Assembly (NCBI GenBank): GCA_020137815.1
Contig: CM035350.1
Location: forward strand, 6,514,447 to 6,578,446
Reading direction: 5' to 3'
Origin: Hormiphora californensis
Lineage: Eukaryota; Ctenophora; Tentaculata; Cydippida; Pleurobrachiidae
Length of the DNA stretch: 64,000 nucleotides
The translations under genes and the position numbers were made by a program. The notes under the pieces were generated by a model, which was given only the letters and a program-made list of their open reading frames with translations, had not been told where the DNA came from and did no database searches. Shown in pieces: positions 43,013 to 60,732 of the stretch. Within the stretch, counting starts at the first letter, position 1. Each line of letters opens with the position of its first letter.

Positions 43013-43845
43013 GGCAAATGTTCATTTCCGACGTCGTCTACTTCTAGAGCTAGACGCCGTTCCAATGCCGTCTAGACGGATTTTGCTCCAGACGGCGTCT
43101 AGACGGAGTCAGACGGGTTTGAGACGTGAGCTGGAAGCCCGTTAAGACGGCACGTCTGAAACGGTCTCTACCCGTTTAGACGGATCAGACGGACGAACGC
43201 GAAGTCGGACGGAAACTAAACCCGTCTCAATCACGTCTCAACCCCTTCTCTAGCCCATCTGACTCCATCTCAAGCCCGTATTAGTCAGATAGCGTTTAGA
43301 CGGTTAGCGGTAAAGTCACATACTTTTTAGCACCCAATTTAAGTTTTTGTCCATAACCGTAAACTAAACAAGTCTAAACGGTTTTCGGCCAAGACGGGCT
43401 TGAGATGGAGTCAGATGGGCTAGAGAAGGGGTTGGGACGTGATTGAGACGGGTTTAGTTTCCGTCCGACTCCGTCTAACACTGTCTAAACCTGTCAGAGC
43501 ATTGGCCTGACCCATTCTCGGAGCGCACGAGAACTGTGGTCAGAGCATTGGCCTGACAGGTCTAAACGGGCAGAGACCGTTTAATTTAAGACGTACCGTT
43601 TAAAACGTAATTCAGACATGCCGTCTCACACCCATCTGACTCCGTCTAGACGCCGTCTGGAGCAAATCCCGTCTAGATCGCGGGCTACCGTCTAGATCCC
43701 GTCTAGATGTTGGTGACATAGACACCTGGCGCAACCCCCGCAATCTCGGTCGCGCCAGGTGTCTTAGACACTGTCTATGTCACCAAGTCTAGATGGCGTT
43801 AAAACGGCGTCTAGACGACGTCTCCGCGGCAAATGAACATTTGCC
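43013..43845. mobile_element. Foldback element rich in GTCTAGACG
   Basis: Ends GGCAAATGTTCATTT and AAATGAACATTTGCC enclose ~830 bp of inverted arms packed with GTCTAGACGG, CGTCTAAACGG and CCGTCTCA variants. The arms match over several hundred bases (for example GAGACGGGTTTAGTTTCCGT against its inverse near 43205). Nested inside are the MITE at 43710-43786 and a TCAGGCCAATGCTCTGAC-family copy. The duplicate is 47030-47861. No protein is convincing. Confidence 0.8.
43710..43786. mobile_element. 77-bp MITE with 9-bp target duplication (Mutator-like)
   Basis: Ends TTGGTGACATAGACACCTGG and the inverse; GTCTAGATG flanks it exactly on both sides (43701-43709 and 43787-43795). Nine-base duplications are usual for Mutator-like elements. 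Copies: 47726-47802 (by segmental duplication) and the independent short one at 45961-46012. Confidence 0.85.
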
Positions 43846-44252
43846 TGTGCGATGTGCCCAACCATTTTGGTCACATTGCCACAAATTCTCGCTTACTAAT
43901 TGCCCAATGGGCAATGCCCATATACCGCTTGCCGACGAAATGGGGGCGGGTCTGTCAGGCCAATGCTCTGACAGGAGCGGGTCCAACTTACAAAAAGTAC
44001 CCGGGTATCTTTTTATCTGTAGACAACTAAACACGGATTCTACGGCCAACATGGAATTTGAAAACATAACAATGTCAATTAGAGAGAAATACGTATATTC
44101 TTTTTATGAACTAAATATCATGGTGGGAGGGATATGTAAAAACGATATATTGTTGTGCAGATTATGAGTTAGAGTTATCAGAACCAATCACATAAACTGA
44201 TGTGAAGAGATCAGGTGATATTAAACCTTTCATTATTAATATTATAAACGGT

Positions 44253-44300
44253 CTACAAGCGACTGTTTTGAAAGTTTCAAAACAGTTGTCGCTTGTAGAT
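44253..44300. repeat. Hairpin with ~21-bp arms
   Basis: CTACAAGCGACTGTTTTGAAA faces TTTCAAAACAGTTGTCGCTT...GTAG. Repeated in unit 2 at about 48262-48310. Probably a very small MITE. Confidence 0.7.
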
Positions 44301-44463
44301 CGTTGATAACAAAGTGTGCAGCCCGGCTATTTTGAAATCACATTCATTTAAATGTTTTACTAAAATCAAACGATCAACCGCAACGCGATGAGATCATTCA
44401 CAAAATTTAGAAAAACTAGACTCAGTCACTGCCCAAAGTGTAAAACTAAAAGGGTACACCCAC

Positions 44464-44572
44464 CAGGAGCCGACCGGATTAAGTAAACAACCAATCAGAA
44501 CTCGTTATTTAGGTCACGTGATTGGTTATCAGCCAATCAGGGACCAGTATTTCCTGATTCGGTCGGTTCCTG
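44464..44572. mobile_element. 109-bp hAT-like MITE, copy a
   Basis: Ends CAGGAGCCGACCG and CGGTCGGTTCCTG. Flanks ACACCCAC and GCACCCAC; in the unit 2 equivalent (48474-48582) the flanks are an exact 8-bp GCACCCAC pair. Confidence 0.85.
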
Positions 44573-44665
44573 GCACCCACCCAGCTAGTCGAGGTATGCT
44601 GCAGTACTGGTAATACCAGCATGGCGTATCATGGCCAATTATTTATACTCAAACATGAAAATAAA

Positions 44666-45208
44666 TTGGCCACATTGATGCCTGAGTGAGATCGAGGTCG
44701 CGCAGCGACCAAGATCGATCTCACATCTAGGCCTCCGGCCCGTTATTGATTTTAGAGCAAACTTTTTCAAAGACCTGGCTGCAAGGAACTACTGAACCGA
44801 TTTGCATCTCGTTTGTTGCTCCTGGCAGATAATTGTCTCTAGTTTTACGGAAAATACCCGCGAGTATCAGCATTTGAGGAATAGTGGGTCAAAATTGACG
44901 CTAAACATGAGCAATTCTTTAAAGACCTGGCTGCAAGCTCCTACTCGGTCCTGGGACAATCTGCGGGTACTGGGGGAATCGTCATGGCCTTGTGAATATG
45001 GGAAAATACCCGCCGATTCATCACGATGCGAAATGAGGCCATAATTGACCTTTGAGTAGTGCTAGGTCAGCTAAAAAGGTCTCCAAAAACGGTCGATCAC
45101 GCGCGATCTGCTGAAAACGTGCTTTATATCGCGCGCACGTGAGTTCTTGCTCTCAACGGGCCGGGATCCTATTATTCGCGGAGCGAGAATAGGATGCGAT
45201 GGATCCAA
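44666..45208. mobile_element. 543-bp insertion with 9-bp target duplication, present only in unit 1
   Basis: GAAAATAAA occurs at 44657-44665 and 45209-45217; unit 2 has it once with nothing between (~48667-48675). The insert starts TTGGCC and ends CCAA and contains hairpins with three-base loops (GTCGC-GCA-GCGAC near 44700; CTATTATTCGC-GGA-GCGAGAATAG near 45175). There is no long open frame. Ends TTGG/CCAA and a nine-base duplication resemble the MITE at 43710. Confidence 0.85.
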
Positions 45209-45383
45209 GAAAATAAACTACAAATATTAAATTATATTTATATCAACGTTATATTTTGGTTATTTATAACCATTTTAGTATATTCATTATTATTTAAATC
45301 TATTGAACAAAGGACAATTCTTTTTGATCAAGTGGAAAGTGTGGGTTGTTCTGTGTCCAATAGTTTCTATACTGTATATTATC

Positions 45384-45492
45384 CAGGAACCGACCGAAAC
45401 AAGTAAACAACCAATCAGAACTCGTTATTTAGGTCACGTGACTGGTTATCAGCCAATCAGGGACCAGTATTTCCTGATTCGGTCAGTTCCTG
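45384..45492. mobile_element. 109-bp hAT-like MITE, copy b
   Basis: Ends CAGGAACCGACCG and CGGTCAGTTCCTG with an exact 8-bp target duplication ATATTATC (45376-45383, 45493-45500). Same family as 44464-44572; its counterpart in unit 2 is 48842-48950. Confidence 0.88.
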
Positions 45493-45922
45493 ATATTATC
45501 ATTATTACGGCTACAATAAGTTAATTATTGGATAATTATATGTGCACGGGACAATTACGTAATAGTTACGTAATAGTTAAAACATTAGTACAATTAACTA
45601 ATATGGTGTTGAATTAACTAAAGCATATACCCCTGATAGAATAATTTAGCACAGCAGTTAACAAAATATTTGGAGAATTATATGTTGGATTAATTTATAT
45701 CCAATATATGTAACTCCAAATAAAGATATTCAAAGTTGTTAAATTGTTGTTAAATTATCCCACCGGACTTTTAAAGATCACAAGTTCAGCCACATTTAAC
45801 ATAAAAATATAGTACACATGTATAGTTAACACAAAAAAGTAAGAAGAGTATATTTGTACTAGTTATTGGGCCAGCCAGATGACTTAATTTTAACCATAAA
45901 ATTGCAACAATTGTCAAAAAAT
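45493..45922. other. A/T-rich end of duplication unit 1
   Basis: No gene seen; A/T-rich sequence with a short inverted pair around 45675-45720 (GGAGAATTATATG...CATATATGTAACTCC type). It recurs in unit 2 at 48951-49387. Confidence 0.6.
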
Positions 45923-45960
45923 TGTCCCTGCCTTCCTGGTAGAGAGTCCAGGTAACTATT

Positions 45961-46012
45961 TTGGTGACACCTGGCGCTTAATCTCGGTCGCGCCAGGTGT
46001 CTATGTCACCAA
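45961..46012. mobile_element. 52-bp Mutator-like MITE in the HAL copy
   Basis: TTGGTGACACCTGGCGC ... GCGCCAGGTGTCTATGTCACCAA with an exact 9-bp duplication GTAACTATT (45952-45960, 46013-46021). It sits right after the exon 8 donor of the partial HAL copy; unit 1 is unfilled here. Confidence 0.88.
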
Positions 46013-46132
46013 GTAACTATTATACAGGGGCAGCTGCTAGACGATTTGGCGACATGTTTTTAATTTTTATCATATTTTGTTGCCAGTAAAACTACTATAT
46101 TATCAACCACTAACCCTCCCCCCATTTTCAAG

Positions 46133-46728
46133 GTGTGAACAGCGGATTTATGATTCCCCACTGCACCTCAGCAGCCCTGGTCAGTGAGAACAAGACCTTG
46201 TGTTTCCCATCCTCGGCCGATACCCAAACAACGAGTGCGGGCAAGGAGGACCACGTGTCCATGGGAGGGTGGTCTGCCAGGAAGGCTCTCAAAGTTGTAG
46301 AGAATTTAGAGAACGTGCTGGCTATTGAGTTGCTGGCAGCGTGCCAGGCGCTGGAGTTCAAACGACCCCATCGGACCACTGAGCCCCTGGAACAGGTAAA
46401 TTGTTACTCCTGTCATTTAGCTGTTTCTTCTTCGTCTACAGCTCAGCTCTGGTACCAATCAGAAGAGCAGTGAGCGGCAAACGAAACACTTAAATCACGA
46501 GATACAAGTGTGCAGTGATAGCATGAAGTTAGTGAATCCCCCAATGAACTATAGATGTTAACTAAACTTCTATTTCAGGTGTATGCCCTGGTGAGAAGTA
46601 AGGTGCCCTCGTTTGTCAAGGACCGAGCCTTCACTGCTGACATCCAGAATGTACAGAGGATGATTGCTGAGAATCAGGTCTGGGAGGTGGTAGCAAAATA
46701 CCTGGACTCCGATCCGCTCTTCGGTTGA
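46133..46728 (+). pseudogene. Duplicate of HAL exons 9 and 10
   Basis: Exon copies 46133-46395 and 46579-46728 are intact and code for the same residues as 42115-42377 and 42562-42711, with splice sites kept. Only ~30 nt of exon 8 (to 45951) accompany them, so the copy cannot encode an enzyme alone. It could serve as alternative 3' exons of HAL. Confidence 0.85.
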
Positions 46729-47029
46729 GCAAAGAGTGCTAGTCATGTGTGTTATACATGGGAGACTCTTTAGATGCAATGAAACTGAGCAGAGAAGATA
46801 TTTTTGTTATGTCAATGAAATTTTAATATGACGAGTGTTATACTGTTGAGCATGTTTAGCGTTTGTGTGATGTGTTCCTGTTTAAGTTTAATGAGTTTAT
46901 CTAACCAGAAACCCGTCTAGTTACACTTTTCTAATTACGGTGAACTCTTGTTGAGACTTGAGTTACTCGAAGTCAACAAGTGAACTCTCAATTTACCAGA
47001 TCTCCATTTATTGGCCGGTACAGGGGATG

Positions 47030-47861
47030 GGCAAATGTTCATTTCCGACGTCGTCTACTTCTAGAGCTAGACGCCGTTCCAATGCCGTCTAGACGGATTT
47101 TGCTCCAGACGGCGTCTAGACGGAGTCAGACGGGTTTGAGACGTGAGCTGGAAGCCCGTTAAGACGGCACGTCTGAAACGGTCTCTACCCGTTTAGACGG
47201 ATCAGACGGACGAACGCGAAGTCGGACGGAAACTAAACCCGTCTCAATCACGTCTCAACCCCTTCTCTAGCCCATCTGACTCCATCTCAAGCCCGTATTA
47301 GTCAGATAGCGTTTAGACGGTTAGCGGTAAAGTCACATACTTTTTAGCACCCAATTTAAGTTTTTGTCCATAACCGTAAACTAAACAAGTCTAAACGGTT
47401 TTCGGCCAAGACGGGCTTGAGATGGAGTCAGATGGGCTAGAGAAGGGGTTGGGACGTGATTGAGACGGGTTTAGTTTCCGTCCGACTCCGTCTAACACTG
47501 TCTAAACCTGTCAGAGCATTGGCCTGACCCATTCTCGGAGCGCACGAGAACTGTGGTCAGAGCATTGGCCTGACAGGTCTAAACGGGCAGAGACCGTTTA
47601 ATTTAAGACGTACCGTTTAAACGTAATTCAGACATGCCGTCTCACACCCATCTGACTCCGTCTAGACGCCGTCTGGAGCAAATCCCGTCTAGATCGCGGG
47701 CTACCGTCTAGATCCCGTCTAGATGTTGGTGACATAGACACCTGGCGCAACCCCCGCAATCTCGGTCGCGCCAGGTGTCTTAGACACTGTCTATGTCACC
47801 AAGTCTAGATGGCGTTAAAACGGCGTCTAGACGACGTCTCCGCGGCAAATGAACATTTGCC
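47030..47861. mobile_element. Foldback element, duplicate copy
   Basis: Second copy of the element at 43013-43845 produced by the segmental duplication, with its nested MITE at 47726-47802 (TSD GTCTAGATG). Confidence 0.85.
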
Positions 47862-48473
47862 TGTGCGATGTGCCCAACCATTTTGGTCACATTGCCACAA
47901 ATTCTCGCTTACTAATTGCCCAATGGGCAATGCCCATATACCGCTTGCCGACGAAATGGGGGCGGGTCTGTCAGGCCAATGCTCTGACAGGAGCGGGTCC
48001 AACTTACAAAAAGTACCCGGGTATCTTTTTATCTGTAGACAACTAAACACGGATTCTACGGCCAACATGGAATTTGAAAACATAACAATGTCAATTAGAG
48101 AGAAATACGTATATTCTTTTTATGAACTAAATATCATGGTGGGAGGGATATGTAAAAACGATATATTGTTGTGCAGATTATGAGTTAGAGTTATCAGAAC
48201 CAATCACATAAACTGATGTGAAGAGATCAGGTGATATTAAACCTTTCATTATTATAAACGATCTACAAGCGACTGTTTTGAAAGTTTCAAAACTGTTGTG
48301 GCTTGTAGATCGTTGATAACAAAGTGTGCAGCCCGGCTATTTTGAAATCACATTTATTTATGTTTTACTAAAATCAAACGATCAACCGCAACGCGATGAT
48401 ATCATTCACAAAATTTAGAAAAACTAGACTCAGTCACACTGCCCAAAGTGTAAAACTAAAAGGGTGCACCCAC

Positions 48474-48582
48474 CAGGAACCGACCGGATTAAGTAAACAA
48501 CCAATCAGAACTCGTTATTTAGGTCACGTGACTGGTTATCAGCCAATCAGGGACCAGTATTTCCTGATTCGGTCGGTTCCTG
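48474..48582. mobile_element. 109-bp hAT-like MITE, copy c
   Basis: Unit 2 equivalent of 44464-44572, with perfect 8-bp flanks GCACCCAC at 48466-48473 and 48583-48590. Confidence 0.88.
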
Positions 48583-48841
48583 GCACCCACCCAGCTAGTC
48601 GAGGTATGCTGCAGTACTGGTAATACCAGCATGGCGTATCATGGCCAATTATTTATACTCAAACATGAAAATAAACTACAAATATTAAATTATATTTATA
48701 TCAACGTTATATTTTGGTTATTTATAACCATTTTAGTATATTCATTATTATTTAAATCTATTGAACAAAGGACAATTCTTTTTGATCAAGTGGAAAGTGT
48801 GGGTTGTTCTGTGTCCAATAGTTTCTAAACGGTATATTATC

Positions 48842-48950
48842 CAGGAACCGACCGAAACAAGTAAACAACCAATCAGAACTCGTTATTTAGGTCACGTGAC
48901 TGGTTATCAGCCAATCAGGGACCAGTATTTCCTGATTCGTTCGGTTCCTG
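48842..48950. mobile_element. 109-bp hAT-like MITE, copy d
   Basis: Unit 2 equivalent of 45384-45492; flanks ATATTATC on both sides (48834-48841, 48951-48958). Confidence 0.88.
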
Positions 48951-49643
48951 ATATTATCATTATTACGACTACAATAAGTTAATTATTGGATAATTATGTG
49001 CATGGGACAATTACGTAGTACATAGTTACGTAATAGTTAAAACATTAGTACAATTAACTAATATGGTGTTGAATTAACTAAAGCATATACCCCTGATAGA
49101 ATAATTTAGCACAGCAGTTAACAAAATATTTGGAGAATTATATGTTGGATTAATTTATATCCAATATATGTAACTCCAAATAAAGATATTCAAAGTTGTT
49201 AAATTGTTGTTAAATTATCCCACCGGACTTTTAAAGATCACAAGTTCAGCCACATTTAACATAAAAATATTATAGTACACATGTATAGTTAACACAAAAA
49301 AGTAAGAAGAGTATATTTGTACTAGTTATATTGGGCCAGCCAGATGACTTAATTTTAACCATAAAATTGCAACAATTGTCAAAAATAGCTCAACACATTT
49401 TAAAAGTTAAAATTTTCTGACAGTCAAAGATCATATATTTTGAAAAAAAAGAGGGAAACAACACATTCATGAGACAAACAAACAAACAAACAGTGTATCA
49501 GCTGCTCCAGATGTTAAAAAGAGACAACATGACACAGTCCGGCCCTCCTGCTGATGGTAGGAAGAGGGAGTTATTCCCCACTACACACGGCGCTGTAAGA
49601 GGAATCTATCCTCCACTATAACAGACGGCGCTGTAAGAGGGAT

Positions 49644-57819
<8,176 letters not shown>

Positions 57820-58800
57820 GGTATCCCCGCCATGGCTACTACCTGTTAACATTTGGAGTGTTTAACGTGGGTTGTAATGTGCGTTAACGTGTTGGGGCGA
57901 ACGTGTGGGGATGGAATTTACTTCAAATTTTGCCCAATTTTCTTCATTGTGAGAGAAGCGTGACAGAGAATAAAGGGTGCTAAATGACTTGGCCGACAAA
58001 AATTGTACAATGAAATTCTGAGAAGTCTGAGAAAATTAAATTTCTCTAAGAAACCTCCCATATATACCAAGAACATGATAATGAACAGTGGAAGAGTCGG
58101 CAGAGAAACCATCGAGAAGAGATCGATATAATAGTGAGAGACAATGATCATTGCAGATCATGTATATCCAGCTGCATGATTGCAAGTTTTCATTAGCAAT
58201 TGCAACTGCGTGTACACCACACCAGATAATGGCACCTAGATACAACACCCCCATCTGATCCTTGGAAGCAACCCCCCCCCCTTGGAGGAAGTAGGTGGAC
58301 CTATCAGGGACCAGTATTTCCTAATTCGGTCGGTTCCAGGTGGACCTTATACAAAGAGTTATGAAAGGTACGATAAAAGGTCATTACGACTGATGAATGG
58401 GGTTTGTTTGTGAATTGTGCCGCTCAAAACTGATCAAACTCAAAGTCAGTGTCGAACTAAAAGGATGATCTGGCACTGCTGTCTCGCCTCCTGTGTGACT
58501 GATTACAGTCCCAAACCAGAGCAACCCAAACCAGAGCAATCAACAAACCAAACTTGACTCTCGGGAATATATGGACTAGACGAAAAGTAATAAATTACCC
58601 ACACACCCGCATACTCTCTCTCTCTCAACTCACTTATCTCAAAAGTCAACGTCTCCCACTCTGACTGGGCTCAAGTGAGCGCTCACACGTCTTTTTGTGC
58701 CCCTAAGCGCAACAAGTGCAGTGTTGATTTCGATAAGCTGCATTGCGTCTTTTCACGGATTATTATTATTATTATTAAATCTGTTTACAATAACTTGACA
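57820..58800. other. Region upstream of PTPRN
   Basis: No further gene supported. It should contain the PTPRN promoter on the - strand, but no TATA box at a fitting distance was seen. The half MITE at 58303-58333 lies here, and a (ATT)n run at 58760-58780. Confidence 0.55.
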
Positions 58801-58802
58801 CT

Positions 58803-58830
58803 GTCAATATATATATATATATATATATAT
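58803..58830. repeat. (AT)n microsatellite
   Basis: About 26 bp of pure AT directly before the cloverleaf element; AT/T runs also lie at 59485-59515. Confidence 0.9.
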
Positions 58831-58835
58831 AGTAC

Positions 58836-59006
58836 ATAACGTTCTGCACGCAGTGCAAGCGCGCCATATACGCTCTGCACTGCAGAGCGTATATGGAGGT
58901 GAAATGCACGACAGCGGAGCTAGGCTGGAGTGCATTTCACACCTATATTGCACGAGTGAAACGAGTGCGATATAGGGGCGCTTGCACATGCCGTGCAGGA
59001 CGTTAT
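58836..59006. repeat. Cloverleaf-shaped palindromic element
   Basis: Outer arms (58836-58865 and 58974-59006, ATAACGT-CTGCACG-GTGCAAGCGC type) pair over ~27 of 30 bases. Between them lie three separate hairpins: 58866-58894 (perfect 14-bp arms, ATATACGCTCTGCA), 58897-58943 (GTGAAATGCAC arms) and 58945-58973 (ATATTGCAC/GTGCGATAT). No coding frame. A related but less regular GC-rich structure with CTCCCGC/GCGGGAG occurs at about 59405-59480. Confidence 0.8.
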
Positions 59007-59529
59007 TGAGTATATATTCCGCGAGAAAACACATGACAAGCAAAACAATCATAATTTTGGGTGATTACACACAGAGAGATGTGACAAAACAAGGTACAAA
59101 CTAAGCAAAACTACACAAAAATACACTTTACACCGGTTACACACAAGGGAGAGAAGGTCTGATAGTTTGAAACAGTGAAAAGAAGAGAGAGATAAAGAGA
59201 AAGATGCGAGAGAGGGAGATTGGAATTCTTGGAAATAGCAAACAACAAAACGTGTAAGGGGATAATTAGTGAGAGAAAGAGGGAGAGTGAGTGTAAAATG
59301 GCAGACTGTGTGTCGTGTAGTACCTTGTCAGTCATATTTTGTGTGTTTGTGTGTGAATAAGGTGTAAAAACACATTTCTCACTTATATCCCGCTACCTGT
59401 ATATCTGCACGCTCCCGCGGAAGCACAGTGCATATTTCAGCGTGCAAATGGTCGCGCACAGCGGGAGTGATATGTGCACTCGCGGTATATATATATATAT
59501 ATTTTTTTTTTTTTCACGGATGAATGACA

Positions 59530-60135
59530 TGGTCTCAGCGTAACACTCCTTTGCCTATCACAAATCTTCCTGGCCGCTCGCTCCAAAACCTTCCCTACTT
59601 CTCCGGCAAAATCACCCGATGTAGAGAATACGAGAGGCGTGAAGGAACCCTGCTCCACGTCTTGCACCCTTCGCATATAGGCCAGTTTCTATTGATTTTG
59701 GTGTTGCTTATACAGGTTCGTGATGGGCACCTTCAGGTAGAATGGGGCGTTTGGACGGAAATCCATGAAACTTGCCTGCATGTCAGGCCACAACAGACTA
59801 TATGTCCATTCGTGCTTCAGCTTTGATATTTGCACTGATTGGCAAATTGAATCCTTCACGGGGCAACATTGGCTGTTCAGTGTTAACGGGTTTAAATCCC
59901 GCGTACCGGAGGATATCGGCTAGGGTATCCCGAAGGTGGTCGTGTCTCCACATGTCAAAGCCTCCAACCTTGCAGATCAAGGCGTGGTCACTGCTGTTTT
60001 GTGCCCCACAGCCGCATTTCCCGATCAGGTCCGGGAAGTGGAAGCCGTATCTAAGCCGAATGGCATCAACAAACTCAAGCTGGTTGATTTCATGACCGAG
60101 TTTCTGTAGCGGCTGAGCAGTTAGCCAACTAGAAG
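59530..60135 (-). mobile_element. Degraded C-terminal part of a retroelement polyprotein
   Basis: The - strand encodes pieces familiar from the end of retroelement polyproteins: EFVDAIRLRYGFHFPDLIG, a Cys/His cluster (KCGCG...SSDHALIC), RHDHLRDTLADILRYAGF, SANIKAEARMDI and VEQGSFTPLVFSTSG. Stops and frameshifts separate them. The Asp-containing block may be a PD-(D/E)XK type nuclease. No reverse transcriptase remains. Confidence 0.7.
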
Positions 60136-60139
60136 CACC

Positions 60140-60732
60140 GGGTTCAGAGCATAATTAGCTCCATCGCACGCTGTGTCAAATTTAAAAAAAAGAAAAGTTG
60201 GACTTGAAAAGTTTCAGACGCGGCGCGGCGACTGAAATTGAAAGTTTTAATTTTTTTATCCCTTGCGCGGCACTTTTTAGTATAATGCGCGTTTATGATT
60301 TGCGCGTAAGAATAAATTACTGCGCTGGCAAGTGCTCCCTGGCCTTTAATGGAGGTATGGGGGCAAAGCAATGAAAAATCGCCTGAGTTCATCGCATTCG
60401 TATTGCATGCATAACATGCTGATGACCGATGCCATGCTGAATTGAAGGATGATATGCATATGGATCATCATATAATATTAACCGAAACGGAAAAGAAATA
60501 GACTCAATTTATGAAACTTTGCAAGTCCAACATATGTCAATCTAAGTACAATAAAATCTAAACCGTAAAAACTTAATGGTTTAAATTCCACACACTGAAT
60601 GAAGTTTTATGATCATCATCAATCAAACAGATCATCTCGCACTCAATTTATGAACAAATTTTGCTATAAAAACCGTCAATTCTTTTTCAACATCATAATC
60701 ATATCTGAATAACTTAAATCCCCTAATTAAAA
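60140..60732. other. Region downstream of the coiled-coil gene
   Basis: A/T-rich; no gene seen. It presumably holds the 3' untranslated region of the - strand gene ending at 60733; no canonical poly(A) signal was identified on that strand. Confidence 0.55.

Larger units (their letters stand above)
41967..45922 (+). repeat. Tandem segmental duplication, unit 1
   Basis: Begins inside HAL exon 8 (CCTGCGTTCCTGGTAGAG) and ends GCAACAATTGTCAAAAA. Unit 2 is 45923-49387. They are nearly identical except for insertions in one of the two, such as 44666-45208 in unit 1 and 45961-46012 in unit 2. Confidence 0.92.
45923..49387 (+). repeat. Tandem segmental duplication, unit 2
   Basis: Repeats unit 1 from the end of HAL exon 8 to GCAACAATTGTCAAAAA. 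Its own additions are the 52-bp MITE at 45961-46012; it lacks the 543-bp insertion. Confidence 0.92.

Noticed and set aside
43793-44167. 124-codon frame present in both duplication units
   Set aside because: It starts in the foldback element and shows no family likeness; its identity in both units follows from the recent duplication, not from selection.
46133-46728. Second HAL gene
   Set aside because: Only the last two exons and a piece of exon 8 are present; no MIO domain.
58836-59006. Cloverleaf as a tRNA gene
   Set aside because: Stem lengths are far larger than in tRNA, and there are no A/B box promoter motifs or CCA-compatible acceptor stem.
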